A stretch of DNA of 54,534 nt from Streptomyces sabulosicollis (GCF_016103465.1 NZ_JAEEAP010000008.1:1-54534); one strand, 5' to 3'. Counted from the stretch's first letter, positions 16,679 to 27,209 are shown. Made by a program: numbers and translations. Notes: generated by a model from the sequence alone, not told the origin.

Positions 16679-17746
16679 CTACGGCCGCGCCGCTGTCCCA
16701 TTCCCGCGCCACCGCGTCCCCGACCGAAATGATCGTCGGCTACGAGGAACTTGAGGGGCCGCTTCCCCCTGTGTGGTGGGGCCGGTTGTACCGGCGCATC
16801 GGCGGGCCAGGCGCTCGAACGCGTGGGTGAGTTCGGGTGGGCCGACGACCGTGGTGTCGGCGTCGAAGCGGGCGATGGCGGCGGCGAGGCTGGTCCAGGA
16901 CCACGATCCGAGGGTGAGTCTGCATCGGCCCGGGCCGAGTGCCTCGAGGACGCCGTCACGGATGTACGGCGCCAGGGCGGCGGCGTTCAGGCCGAGGATA
17001 ACGGTGCCGGTGCACGGCCAGCCGCCGGTGGTGTCGGTGGCGCCGCGGAACCGGCCGGTGACGAAGGTGGCCGCGTCGCCTCCGGGCAGTTGTCGTGGGC
17101 TGAAGCGGGGTCCGTTCGGAGTGCGCAGGGTGATCCGGTCTGCGCGGTAGATGCGCCAGTCCTGGCGGTCAAGGTCGAAGGCGACGAGGTACCAGCGCCC
17201 GCCCCAGGTGATGACATGGTGGGGTTCGACGCGGCGCGGGGGCCGGTCGAGGTCCTCGGCGCCGTAGTCGAAGCGCAGGATCTCGTGGGCATGGGCGGCG
17301 GCGCTGAGCGCGAGCAGCACGTCGCCGCCGACAGTTGCGGCCGGCCGCGTGGTGGGCCGTTCGACGGCGGTGACCCGCAGGGCTGTCGATGCGGTTGCGC
17401 AGCCGGGCGGGCATGACCTGGCGGATGGTGCGGAGAGCCTGGGCGGCTGATTCGGCGTGGCCGCTTCCCGGGGTGGTGGCGGCGACCTCTAAGCGACGGT
17501 GAGGGCGATGGCCTGCTCGTCGTCGAACAGCAGCGGGGGCAGGTCGGTGCCGGCCGCGAGCCGGTAACCGCCCTCGGGGCCCTTGGCCCCGGCGATGGGA
17601 TAGCCGAGTTCGCGCAGCCGGTCGACGTCGCGGCGAACGATGCGCAGGCTGATGTCGAGCCGTTCGGCCAGCAGGGTGCCGGGCCAGTCGCGGCGGGTCT
17701 GCAGCAGTGACAACAGGGCCAGCAGGCGCGCGGAGGTCTTCGGCAT
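16679..17746 (-). pseudogene. YafY-type WYL-domain regulator, frameshifted
   Basis: The N-terminal winged HTH (SARLLALLSLLQTRRDWPGT, LDISLRIVRRDVDRLRELGY) starts at ATG 17746. It hits a TAG after DDEQAIALTVA (about 17490) where EVAATTPGSGHAESAAQALR continues in a shifted frame. After a second shift near 17390 the WYL domain (VLLALSAAAHAHEILRFDYG, VEPHHVITWGGRWYLVAFD) and the C-terminal WCX segment follow. Two one-base indels would restore a single gene ending near 16790, the normal length. The gene is divergent from the VOC gene and shares a perfect dyad at 17766-17790. It is either a recent pseudogene or damaged by sequencing errors. Confidence 0.8.
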
Positions 17747-17765
17747 GCTTCTGATTCTCCCTGGA

Positions 17766-17790
17766 GAAGGTGACACAACCTGTCACCTTC
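17766..17790. promoter_or_regulatory. Operator between WYL regulator and VOC gene
   Basis: GAAGGTGACA-caacc-TGTCACCTTC is a perfect dyad with 10-base arms, placed 20 bases from the WYL start and about 50 from the VOC start. It is well placed for the YafY-type regulator to control both directions. Confidence 0.75.
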
Positions 17791-17842
17791 CTCTGTGAGT
17801 CTCCTCCTGTTGGCAACACACCGTTCGAGCAGGAGAAACACC

Positions 17843-19387
<1,545 letters not shown>

Positions 19388-19799
19388 TGCCCGAATACCT
19401 GGCGAACGGGCGCGACTCCTTCCACGTCGACGATGCGGCCCGCCCGTTCGCGCCCTGGACAGGGACGAGGCGGAACACGTTTCCTTTCGGCGCTGTCGAT
19501 AGCGGCCCCTGTCATTCCCGTTTCGATCCCCACCAAGAGCCCCACGTTCTCCGGCACCGCTTCTGTGCCAGATACGGACGTAGTTCACTACTGCCTCTCG
19601 TGCCTCCTTCGGCGGCGGCCGTAGGAAGCACCCACCCTTGGGACACCGCACCGTGGGCCCCCGGGTCGGCGGGGAGCGGGTCACCGGATGCTTCGGTACT
19701 ACCGACGCGGAGTTCGTCACCTGCGTCCGTCCGACGTAGCGGCCCTGACCAGTCTTGCGTCTCCCCCGCCCTCAACCGGTTTCCCCGTACTGGTCACTC
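19388..19799. other. Region with no supported gene
   Basis: No frame gives a recognisable product. It probably contains the decayed 5' part of the FkbH-like gene, but the HAD DxD motif is not readable. Confidence 0.4.
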
Positions 19800-20318
19800 G
19801 CCACCGGCACCCGCAACTACTCGGAGATCGGCTGGGGACCGAGGTCCGCGTCGGTACGCAGGATCGCGGACGAGCTGCGTTTCGCGCACTCGGCCGTCGC
19901 ATTCGTCGACGATCAGCCCGCCGAGCGCGCGGAGGTCGCCTCCCCCGCCCGAGGTGCGCTGCTATGCGCACGAACAGGTGCCTGCCCTGCCCGACATGCC
20001 CGAGTTCACGTCGGCCACGGTCACCGAGGGCTCGCGTCAGCGGCGCCGCATGTACCAGGCCGACTTCCGCCGGACGGCCGGGCAGTCCGCCTTCACCGGC
20101 CCGGACGAGGACTTCTCGCGCTCGCTGGAACTGGTCATGCGAATCTCCAGCGCGAGTGCGGACGACCTGGCGCGGATCGAGGAACTGACCCCGCGCACCA
20201 GCCAGATGAACGCGACCGGCGTGCACTACTCCGACACCTATTGCGCGAGCTGTGCGCCGACTCCGCGCACGGCGTCCTGGTGATCAACATGGGCCTCCGG
20301 CCCCTCGGCCCCGGGTGA
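19800..20318 (+). pseudogene. FkbH-like HAD-domain protein remnant
   Basis: The piece IGWGPRSASVRRIADELRF...SAVAFVDDQPAERAEVA is the C-terminal half of the FkbH HAD-like domain. After a shift the frame continues as PEVRCYAHEQVPALPDMPEF, SRQRRRMYQADFRR, DEDFSRSLELVMRI and LTPRTSQMNATGVHYSD, the linker and start of the acyltransferase-like half. A last shift gives LRELCADSAHGVLVINM. The N-terminal catalytic Asp region and the C-terminal end are lost. FkbH proteins load glyceryl units onto carrier proteins in natural-product pathways, so this may be debris of a biosynthetic cluster next to the radical SAM/glycosyltransferase pair. Confidence 0.85.
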
Positions 20319-20348
20319 GGCACCCCCACGACACGGCGACTACCCCGG

Positions 20349-20391
20349 CCTTCGGCCCGAGCCCAGGTCCCACCCCAGCTCGGGCCGAAGG
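20349..20391 (-). terminator. Terminator of the radical SAM operon
   Basis: Perfect 14-base arms CCTTCGGCCCGAGC (20349-20362) and complement (20378-20391), 18 bases past the radical SAM stop. Confidence 0.8.
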
Positions 20392-20409
20392 TCCCGAACC
20401 CACCTGTCC

Positions 20410-21894
20410 TTACGACACGTCCGCCACCAGTTCGGTGTTGATGATCGCCTCGACCAGCGTCTCCCCCACCGGCGTCAGCGTGACCGTCCCGGCCTGCTCA
20501 TCCATCTCCAGCAGGCCCCGTCGCCGCAGCGAGTCGAAGCCCGCCCGCCTCCGGGGGGAGAACAGCGATCCGCCGGGGAAGCGCCGCCGGTGCACCTCCT
20601 CCCGCAGGGGCTGCAGTGTGGTCAGCGCCATGTTCACCGCCCGCGTCTCCTGTGCCTGCTCGGTGAACCCGGTGGCCGAGCCGAGTGGCACACGCCCGAC
20701 ATCCACCGCGGCGCCGTACCGCTGCCAGTCGACGTTCGTCATCCCCTCGGAACGGCGGCAGCTGGAACTGCCGCCGAGGCCGATGGCGACCTCCGGCTGC
20801 TGCTGGTTCTGGTCGGCCATGATCGCCTTCCACTTCTCCGGACCCGCGCCGGGCCGGGCGAAGTACATCGTCGGATGCTCCGTCCACCCCGCGTCCCGTA
20901 GGCCGCCGGTGAGGACCTCCCGCATTTGATACTGCTCGCCGAGCGTCGGCCAGCGGTGCCCGCGCGACTCCAACCGGGCCCGGTAGTCCGGCAGCTGCCA
21001 GGCCGCGGGCCGGACTCCGGACACGCCCGTGCGGGTATCGCTGTAGTCACGCAGGTGCAACTTGGTGCACACAACAGCCGTCGGCTCAACCTCCAGGACT
21101 GTCTCCAGGTCACGCCGGACGCTGTCCAGCGTCTGGTCCAGCAGCCCGTACATCAGGTCGATGCTGACCCATTCGAATCCGGTGGCCTTCGCCCGGCGGA
21201 CGAACTCCCGGCAGTCGGCCGCGGTGTGTTCACGCCCGCTCAGCCGCAACACGTGATCGTCGAACGACTGCACCCCACTGGAGACCTTGGTGCAGCCGAG
21301 TTCCGCAAGCAGTTCCAGCTTCTCGGCCGTGAAGGTCGTGGGATCGCCCTCGAACCGGACGGTCGTGTCCGGGCCGAAGGCGAAGTGCTCCCGGTAGAAG
21401 TCCAGCAGCCGCCGGATCTCCCCGGCCGGCAGGAGTGAGGGCGTGCCGCCGAACACGTTGAACTCGCCGACCGGCGCGCTCGCCAGGTGAGGCACCCTGC
21501 GCAGCCACAGCCGCGCCTCCCTGATGTTCCAGTCCACCCACTGTGCCGCCCTCCGGGCCACCGTCTCCTCGGGCCCCTTGACGATAACGACCGGGTACTG
21601 GCAGAAGCGGCAGCGGTAGGAGCAGGTCGGGATATACGCCCACAGGTGGATCGGCGGAGTGGTGCGCAACTGCTCGTCCAGGTCGTCCAGGAACCGCTCG
21701 GGGTCATAGCCCTCGATGTTGCCGGGGAAGACGTGGGCGCCGAACGGGTCCTCGCGCACGTACTCCAGCAGGTGCCGGTTGTCCGGTGCCGCCAGCGCCT
21801 CGACCGCCGAGGGGACGGGGGCCGACGGGTCCATCGCCAGGAGCGAGGCCAGAGCGGGGTCCGGTGTGGATACAGCCGACGTCGGTGCCCGCAT
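20410..21894 (-). CDS. HemN-like radical SAM enzyme
   Basis: This 494-residue radical SAM protein carries the cluster motif CSYRCRFC (Cys91, Cys95, Cys98), followed by GGTPSLL (SAM-binding) and the HemN-family segments TTVRFEGDPTTFTAEKLELL, GVQSFDDHVLRLSGREH and VSIDLMYGLLDQT. The C-terminus (RRRGLLEMDEQAGTVTLTPVG) resembles the HemN_C winged region. HemN has an additional Cys two residues after the third; here it is Tyr100, so oxygen-independent coproporphyrinogen oxidase activity is unlikely and a biosynthetic role (class C methylation, cyclopropanation or similar) is more plausible. Its ATG overlaps the glycosyltransferase stop (TGATG), so the two are translationally coupled. The exact reaction is unknown. 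Confidence 0.88.
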   Translation of the reverse strand: MRAPTSAVSTPDPALASLLAMDPSAPVPSAVEALAAPDNRHLLEYVREDPFGAHVFPGNIEGYDPERFLDDLDEQLRTTPPIHLWAYIPTCSYRCRFCQYPVVIVKGPEETVARRAAQWVDWNIREARLWLRRVPHLASAPVGEFNVFGGTPSLLPAGEIRRLLDFYREHFAFGPDTTVRFEGDPTTFTAEKLELLAELGCTKVSSGVQSFDDHVLRLSGREHTAADCREFVRRAKATGFEWVSIDLMYGLLDQTLDSVRRDLETVLEVEPTAVVCTKLHLRDYSDTRTGVSGVRPAAWQLPDYRARLESRGHRWPTLGEQYQMREVLTGGLRDAGWTEHPTMYFARPGAGPEKWKAIMADQNQQQPEVAIGLGGSSSCRRSEGMTNVDWQRYGAAVDVGRVPLGSATGFTEQAQETRAVNMALTTLQPLREEVHRRRFPGGSLFSPRRRAGFDSLRRRGLLEMDEQAGTVTLTPVGETLVEAIINTELVADVS

Positions 21895-24518
21895 CAGAAC
21901 ACACCCCCGTTTCCGAAGTAGTCGTGCGCCTCTCCGGACTCCCGGTCCTCGCAGTAGTAGTGGACGAACTCCCGGAACCGCTCGCGCGGGACGTCCGCCA
22001 GGCAGTCCGGCAGCGGCGGCGGGAAGCCGATGTCGTCCCCGACCGCCGCCCGCAGCCGCGCGAACAGTTCGTCGGCGAACTCGAAGTACAGCCGGAACGA
22101 GGGCGTCTTGTATGCGTGGATCGGGGTGAAGTCCACGATCCGCATCTCGTCGACGATCTCCGCGATACGCCGCCGCAGCGCGTCTGCCAGCTCATCGCCG
22201 AAGAACTCCCGGACAGGCGCCGTCGCCAGCAGCTCCGGGTCCAGCAGCAGCGGCAACAGCAGGTTCTTGGGCAGGAAGTCCTTGATCGAAAACTGCCAGG
22301 CGCGTAGTGCCTCCTCCTCGGTGAGGTCGCGTACCGGGGCCGCCTCGCCGCCGCAGTCGTCGGCCTCCGGCCGGATGTCCCGCATGACGATGGTGCCGTG
22401 CGATCCGTACGCCTTGCCCTCGATCACCTCGTCCAGGGCGTGGTCCACCCGGCGCGGGTTGATCTCCACCCTTGAGCCGGGCACATATACCCGGCTGCCG
22501 CCGAGCGCCGACACCTTGATGCCGAAGTCCCAGTCATCCGAAAGGTGGTTGACGAACCGCCCGCGCTCCAGCTGGTAGAAGATCTCGATCCCGCCCGCCC
22601 TGTCGTGCGCCTCCCGCTCGACGGCGAACCCCTTGCCGTCCGGGAACCCGCCGAACAGGGAGAAGGCCACCGCTCGACAGCGCAGAGTGCGCTCGATCGC
22701 GTCCCATAGCCGGGGACGGCCGGCGAAGTGCTCCTCCCGGTAGAAGTAGTCGCACACGCCGATCGCCGCCCCCGAGTCGTCCATCGCGGACAACAGGGTG
22801 GACAGCCATCGCGGGTCCACCTTGCAGTCGGCGTCCGCCGAGACCAGGTAGAACCGCTCCCCCGCGGCCGGGGCGGTGGCGGGTCGGCCCGTGCTGCGCT
22901 CGGAGGCGAACAGCATGCCGGTGCGGCGCGCGCACGAGACGCCCTGCTCGGGTTCGTGCACCACGTGCACGGCGAGGTCCGGGTGCTCCGCAGCGTATCG
23001 TTTCGCCAGGGCCACCGTGTCGTCGGTGGAGTTGTTGTCCACGAGCACGATCTCGTAGAGTTCCGGATCCAGGCGACCGCCGTCGAGGTCGCGCTGACCG
23101 TACAGCGAATCCAGCACGGCGGGCAGGTTGGCCGCCTCGTTGTAGACCGGCAGCACCACACTCAACCGCGTCCTCGCGCCCATGGGGGTCAGGACTAGCC
23201 GATCCAGCAGCCCCGCCGCCGTGATGCGCCCGAAGTGCTGTTCGCCGAGGCGGTGGTTGTGCTCAGCCGTAGCCGCCCGCAGGGTGTCGTCGTTCAACAA
23301 CTGCGCCACCTCGCTCACGAAGGTCGGGGTCGGAAGGTCGTCACGCAGAACGGGCGCGCGAAAGCCCTTGTCGCCGTACACCGTCGAGTACAGCTCGTAG
23401 TCACTGGTGAGATAGGGGACGCCCGCGGCGATCGCCTCGCCGATCGGGTTGCCGTAGCTCTCGTAGTCGTACGACGTCAGGAACGACACCAGGTCGGCGT
23501 GTGCCAGCAGATCGCGGACCGACCAGCCACCACCCGCAGACACCCCCGTCGCCTCGGGGTCCGGCGTGAGCCACCCTCCGAACACGATCCGTTCCGCGAC
23601 GCCGAGATCGGCGGCGAGCGCCGTCAGCCGCCGGTACTCGCTCGGGTTCTCGCCGGTGTCCCCCGCGATGAACAGCGCCACGTCCATCGTCGGTGCGAGG
23701 GCGGCCACCAAGCGGATATCGCGGTCGATGCGCTTCTGCGGGATGATCCGGGTGGTGCGCGCGATCAGACGAGCCCCCGCCGGGATCCCGTGGGCGGCGC
23801 GGAAAGACGCGTTCGCCGGGGTGACTTCGGCCAGCCGGCACGGGAAGGCGTTCGGTAGCACGTCGATGTGCCGCACGTGCGGGGCCCAGGCCCGGGTCAA
23901 CTCCCGTGCCCGCTCGTGCAGCGCGAGGTAGCGCACGTGGGCCGAGTCCAGCAGCGGCGGCACATTGGGGTACGGTGGACTGCCGTACTTGCCGTCGCCC
24001 GGCTCGCTCTGCCACATCAGGTCGTGGTCGCGCCATAGCACGAAGCGGCCAAGGCCGTAGCGAGCCCCGTAGACGGTGATCGCCCGCTGCAAAGCCCGCG
24101 TGACCATGATGTTCTCCGGCAGCGTGCCGTTCTCGACCAGTACTCGGGTGACGCGGAGTTCCTCCCACAGCGTCAGCAGCCGCTCGCAGATGGCGTCGGT
24201 GATCCGCTCCACCTCCGGCATCAGCCGCAAGTCGCCCTTCTCCACCACCTCTTGCAGGACCGCGGTCACCAGGGAGGCATCGTAGCCATCGATGGTGTCG
24301 AGCGCCGGTATCCGCGATAACCGCACCCACGGTGGCAGCAGCCGGGCCTCATCGTGGTAGGGGCGGAAAAACCGGTTCTTATCCGCCTTGATGTCGTAGC
24401 CGAGGTCAAGATGTGTCTCGTAGCCACGGTCGTGGAAATGCCGGGCGGTTTTCACGAATTCGACGACCACGCCAGATATGGGGGTTGCATCGAAGGAGAC
24501 ACCCCATAGCATAGCCAT
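21894..24518 (-). CDS. Bifunctional GT4-GT2 glycosyltransferase
   Basis: This 874-residue protein fuses two glycosyltransferases. The N-terminal half (about 1-440) is GT-B type, GT4-like: ARTTRIIPQKRIDRDI and SYDYESYGNPIGEAIAAG with the EX7E-type donor site. The second (about 447-700) is a GT-A, GT2-family domain with LSVVLPVYNEAANLPAVLDS, VDNNSTDD and a DxD in SADADCKVD. A C-terminal helical region of about 170 residues follows. There are no membrane helices. ATG 24518 is preceded by GGAGG. It is first in a two-gene operon with the radical SAM enzyme and lies under a LacI-like operator (24534-24553). It may add two sugars to one acceptor; donor and acceptor are unknown. Confidence 0.88.
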   Translation of the reverse strand: MAMLWGVSFDATPISGVVVEFVKTARHFHDRGYETHLDLGYDIKADKNRFFRPYHDEARLLPPWVRLSRIPALDTIDGYDASLVTAVLQEVVEKGDLRLMPEVERITDAICERLLTLWEELRVTRVLVENGTLPENIMVTRALQRAITVYGARYGLGRFVLWRDHDLMWQSEPGDGKYGSPPYPNVPPLLDSAHVRYLALHERARELTRAWAPHVRHIDVLPNAFPCRLAEVTPANASFRAAHGIPAGARLIARTTRIIPQKRIDRDIRLVAALAPTMDVALFIAGDTGENPSEYRRLTALAADLGVAERIVFGGWLTPDPEATGVSAGGGWSVRDLLAHADLVSFLTSYDYESYGNPIGEAIAAGVPYLTSDYELYSTVYGDKGFRAPVLRDDLPTPTFVSEVAQLLNDDTLRAATAEHNHRLGEQHFGRITAAGLLDRLVLTPMGARTRLSVVLPVYNEAANLPAVLDSLYGQRDLDGGRLDPELYEIVLVDNNSTDDTVALAKRYAAEHPDLAVHVVHEPEQGVSCARRTGMLFASERSTGRPATAPAAGERFYLVSADADCKVDPRWLSTLLSAMDDSGAAIGVCDYFYREEHFAGRPRLWDAIERTLRCRAVAFSLFGGFPDGKGFAVEREAHDRAGGIEIFYQLERGRFVNHLSDDWDFGIKVSALGGSRVYVPGSRVEINPRRVDHALDEVIEGKAYGSHGTIVMRDIRPEADDCGGEAAPVRDLTEEEALRAWQFSIKDFLPKNLLLPLLLDPELLATAPVREFFGDELADALRRRIAEIVDEMRIVDFTPIHAYKTPSFRLYFEFADELFARLRAAVGDDIGFPPPLPDCLADVPRERFREFVHYYCEDRESGEAHDYFGNGGVF

Positions 24519-24533
24519 GCTTCGCCTCCATCC

Positions 24534-24553
24534 CCCTGACAACGTTGCCAGGG
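24534..24553. promoter_or_regulatory. LacI-like operator upstream of GT/radical SAM operon
   Basis: CCCTGACAACGTTGCCAGGG is a 20-base palindrome with one mismatched pair and the central AACGTT typical of LacI/GalR-family operators. It ends 16 bases before the glycosyltransferase start codon. No LacI gene is in the window, so the repressor would be encoded elsewhere. Confidence 0.65.
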
Positions 24554-24889
24554 CTTGTCGGCCAACTCCTCGATCTTAGATAGCCCTTGCCGTGATCGTA
24601 CAGAGCCCGATCAGATGTGAACCCAACGCGAACGAGACTCGACACGGCTTCCGGATGCCCTACGGCGACTCACCCCTCATCGGCTGGACCGCCACAGCCG
24701 TTGGTAATCTCCGCCTCCGTACCCAGCCTCGGGTCCGGGCAGGCCACTGCCGGGGCAACCCTCTCATTCGTCGCTGGTCGTAGCGCGGGGTACCCCAGCG
24801 GGTACAAGACGGCGTCGTACCGCTCGATGTGGCCCCGCGGTCGAGGCATTGGCTCTGCTGGGCGGTGCACAGGATGCGGGCGGGGCTGT
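24554..24889. other. Region with no supported gene
   Basis: This stretch holds the presumed promoter of the minus-strand operon (a TATCTA element near 24575-24580) and the out-of-family extension of the LysR remnant. No supported coding sequence. Confidence 0.4.
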
Positions 24890-25050
24890 CCGGGGCTGCT
24901 GAGGTGGGTCTGGGCATACTTACGGAACGCGGCGACCAGGCGACTGCGTCCGTCGGCGCGCGTGGCCGGTACGACGTGGGCCGGATCGACGCCGTCGAGC
25001 GGAATCGAGGTGAGGTCGGGACGCAGCGCCCGGATGTTGCGACCGCCGAA
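24890..25050 (-). pseudogene. LysR-family C-terminal fragment
   Basis: The frame reads NIRALRPDLTSIPLDGVDPAH then VVPATRADGRSRLVAAFRKY and AQTHL. This is the C-terminal end of a LysR substrate domain, closely like the tail of the LysR gene at 10918 (IPLHGVEPSQVVLATR...DRSRLVTAFRKHAEALL). Nothing of the rest of that gene is present; it is joined directly to the truncated TetR gene. Confidence 0.7.
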
Positions 25051-25064
25051 GATCGAGACCCAGG

Positions 25065-25515
25065 AGCCGGTGCAATTCGGCGCCGATCAAGTCGACTTCG
25101 CGCAGGGTGACGAGTTTGAACGCGCGGACCGCCTCGAGTGACACGTTGCGCTCCAGGTTCAAGGGGGCCTGAGCAAGGAGGTCGCAAAATACGGGACGTG
25201 TTGCGAGTGCCGAGGGGAAAACCTCGGCGACGCCGGCGGGGTCCGCCTTCCTCCGTGCCCGCAGCTGGGCACGGAGCTCTGCGGACCATTCGCGCCAGCC
25301 TTTGGCAGTGAGCTCGAGAAAGATCTGCTCCCTGGTCTCGAGGTAACGCAGCAGGGCCGATTTCTGCATGCCCACTTCGGCGGCGATGTCGGTGAGGGTG
25401 ACTTCCCGGATGCCGCGTTCCCGCCGAGCCTGCGGGCCGCTTCCAGGATCACTGTCTCGCGCGCCTGTTTGGCTTCCGCGCTGCGGGCCCGCTGGAAGGA
25501 GACTGGGTGCGTCAT
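25065..25515 (-). pseudogene. TetR family regulator, frameshifted and truncated
   Basis: From ATG 25515, EAKQARETVILEAARRL is followed by a frameshift near 25430. The HTH then resumes as RERGIREVTLTDIAAEVGMQ and KSALLRYLETREQIFLELTAKGW, with a helical ligand domain (FCDLLAQAPLNLERNVSLEAV, LREVDLIGAELHRLLG). The C-terminal ~40 residues are missing: the sequence runs into a LysR tail at about 25050. It is divergent from an SDR gene and a perfect dyad (25538-25550) lies between, so it was probably that gene's repressor. Loss would leave the SDR derepressed. Confidence 0.8.
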
Positions 25516-25537
25516 AGGGCCATCATAGGAACATAAC

Positions 25538-25550
25538 GCAACGATGTTGC
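25538..25550. promoter_or_regulatory. Operator between TetR remnant and SDR
   Basis: GCAAC-gat-GTTGC is a perfect dyad in the 66-base divergent gap, 22 bases from the TetR start and 31 from the SDR start, a typical TetR position. Confidence 0.6.
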
Positions 25551-25581
25551 CTTATTAAGAGAACGGTGTTTCACTACTTAC

Positions 25582-26466
25582 ATGAGTGAAAACATTGACA
25601 AGCGCAATGCACACCAGCGGGTCTGGTTCGTCACCGGTTCGTCACGCGGACTCGGACGCGCCTTGATCACCGCCATCCTCGAGGCGGGTGACCTCGTCGT
25701 CGCCACCGCCCGCAACCCCGAGACACTCGCCGAGGAGCTGAAGAGCTACGGTGACCGAGTTCTCGCGCTGCCGCTGGACGTCACCAGCGCTGACGCGGCC
25801 CGCGCGGCGATCGACCACTTCGGCCGCCTTGACGTCGTGATCAACAACGCCGGCTACGCGAATGTGTCGCCGGTCGAGACCTCGGACGACCATGATTTCC
25901 GCGCCCAGTTCGAGACCAATTTCTGGGGTGTCTACCACGTGACCAAGGCAGCGCTGCCGGTTCTGCGGCAGCAGGAGTCGGGCACCGTGGTGCAGATCTC
26001 CTCGGTCGGCGGACGCGTCGGCGGCTCCCCGGGTATCGCCTCCCACCAGGCGGCCAAGTTCGCCGTCGACGGCTTCACCCGGTCCCTGGCCGCGGAGACC
26101 GCACCGCTCGGGGTGCGGTTCATGGTTGTCGAACCTAGCGGCTTCGCCACTGACTGGGCCGGCTCCTCCATGACCGTCCACGCCGCACCGGAGGCATATG
26201 ACAGCACCGTGGGCGCCATGAACCGCAGAGTGCGTCAAGGAGCGGTCGGCAGTGCGGGCGGCCCGAAGCGCGCCGCCGAGATCATCGTCCGCACCGTGCG
26301 GCGCGGTGAGGTTCCCGGCCACCTGCTTCTCGGGGTCGACGCGGTGAACCTGGCGCTCGACTACTCCCGCCGCCAACTCGCCGAGGCGGGCGCATGGGAG
26401 GCGGTGAGCCGCTCGGCCGATTTCGCCGAGCCGTACCCGGTCGGGCTGCCGCCGCCGGGGCACTGA
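25582..26466 (+). CDS. SDR family oxidoreductase with Tyr-to-His active site
   Basis: This 294-residue classical SDR has the nucleotide motif VTGSSRGLGRAL (residues 18-29), NNAGYANV, and active-site Ser in QISSVGG. The catalytic YxxxK position reads SHQAAKFAV: His155 replaces Tyr and Lys159 is kept. One transition (TAC to CAC) would cause this. The rest of the protein is intact and of normal length. Without Tyr, classical hydride-transfer chemistry should be crippled unless His substitutes. The gene is divergent from a dead TetR gene and followed by no close partner. Confidence 0.9.
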   Translation: MSENIDKRNAHQRVWFVTGSSRGLGRALITAILEAGDLVVATARNPETLAEELKSYGDRVLALPLDVTSADAARAAIDHFGRLDVVINNAGYANVSPVETSDDHDFRAQFETNFWGVYHVTKAALPVLRQQESGTVVQISSVGGRVGGSPGIASHQAAKFAVDGFTRSLAAETAPLGVRFMVVEPSGFATDWAGSSMTVHAAPEAYDSTVGAMNRRVRQGAVGSAGGPKRAAEIIVRTVRRGEVPGHLLLGVDAVNLALDYSRRQLAEAGAWEAVSRSADFAEPYPVGLPPPGH

Positions 26467-26602
26467 TCCTCGTTCGGGCCGGCTGCACGGACGCGGTTTC
26501 CGTGGATGACGTAGTGGAACGTCGCCCAGGCCCGCTCGAGACCTTTCAAGACATGACGCAGACGCCTTTTCCCTGGCTGTCAGAGCGGCATGAGAGCTTG
26601 AC

Positions 26603-26692
26603 ATGAGCTACGACCTTGCTGTCCGGGACGGCGAGAGGCCGGCGGAAGACAAGACCGCCGACGAGCTCCTGAGTGACCTGCACGACGGCTGA
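26603..26692 (+). pseudogene. Short remnant of a hypothetical-protein gene
   Basis: The 29-residue frame MSYDLAVRDGERPAEDKTAD... resembles from memory the N-terminus of conserved actinomycete hypothetical proteins beginning MSYDLAVWEGERPADD. It ends after 29 residues at TGA. Probably a fragment rather than a gene. Confidence 0.3.
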
Positions 26693-27189
26693 GACAAGTG
26701 AGATGGAAGGGCCCCCGCCTCAACGCATCGCAGCCCACGTCGCCGTGCCGCGTGGGCGGTGCCATGCCCTCACCGAGACAGTCCGTGAGCGGGGCCGCCA
26801 AGCGGCGGTGACCGATCAGGACCGCTGTTATGCCGATGACGGCAATGAGGCATCCGGCTCCCGCTCCTCGAAGATCGCCCGCGTCCGGCGCTGGGCCAGC
26901 GGCAACGGCCGGATGGCGGGATGCCACCGCACCAGCAATCTGCAGGCTCTAATCGGCATGCATGTTCGCGCCAGAGACGGCCAGGGACAACGGCATTCAT
27001 TCCCGTTCCAGTCATGAAACGGGTGGATCCACGATCCCGGCTTGCCGCGAGCAACTCATCCCGCCTCTCGCCAGTCGGCATCTCACTGCGCCCTGAGCGG
27101 TTGGGCAATCCCCCCACACCCGGTGGGGCAGACCGACGGCAGTAAGCCCCTTTCGCACCATATTTGCACCGGAGGCCACCCTCCAGTAA
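26693..27189. other. Region with no supported gene
   Basis: No recognisable protein in any frame. The stretch is somewhat less GC-biased than neighbours and looks like intergenic or decayed DNA. Confidence 0.45.
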
Positions 27190-27209
27190 AGTGGAGGCAG
27201 ACCTCCACT
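27190..27209. promoter_or_regulatory. Operator upstream of SDR gene
   Basis: AGTGGAGG-caga-CCTCCACT is a perfect dyad with 8-base arms, about 130 bases before the SDR start. The core GGAGG-N4-CCTCC is repeated at 28739-28752, just before the TetR gene. Confidence 0.7.

Noticed and set aside
20410-24518. Calling the radical SAM gene hemN or hemZ (coproporphyrinogen oxidase)
   Set aside because: The fourth Cys of the HemN motif is absent and the gene is coupled to a glycosyltransferase, not to haem genes.
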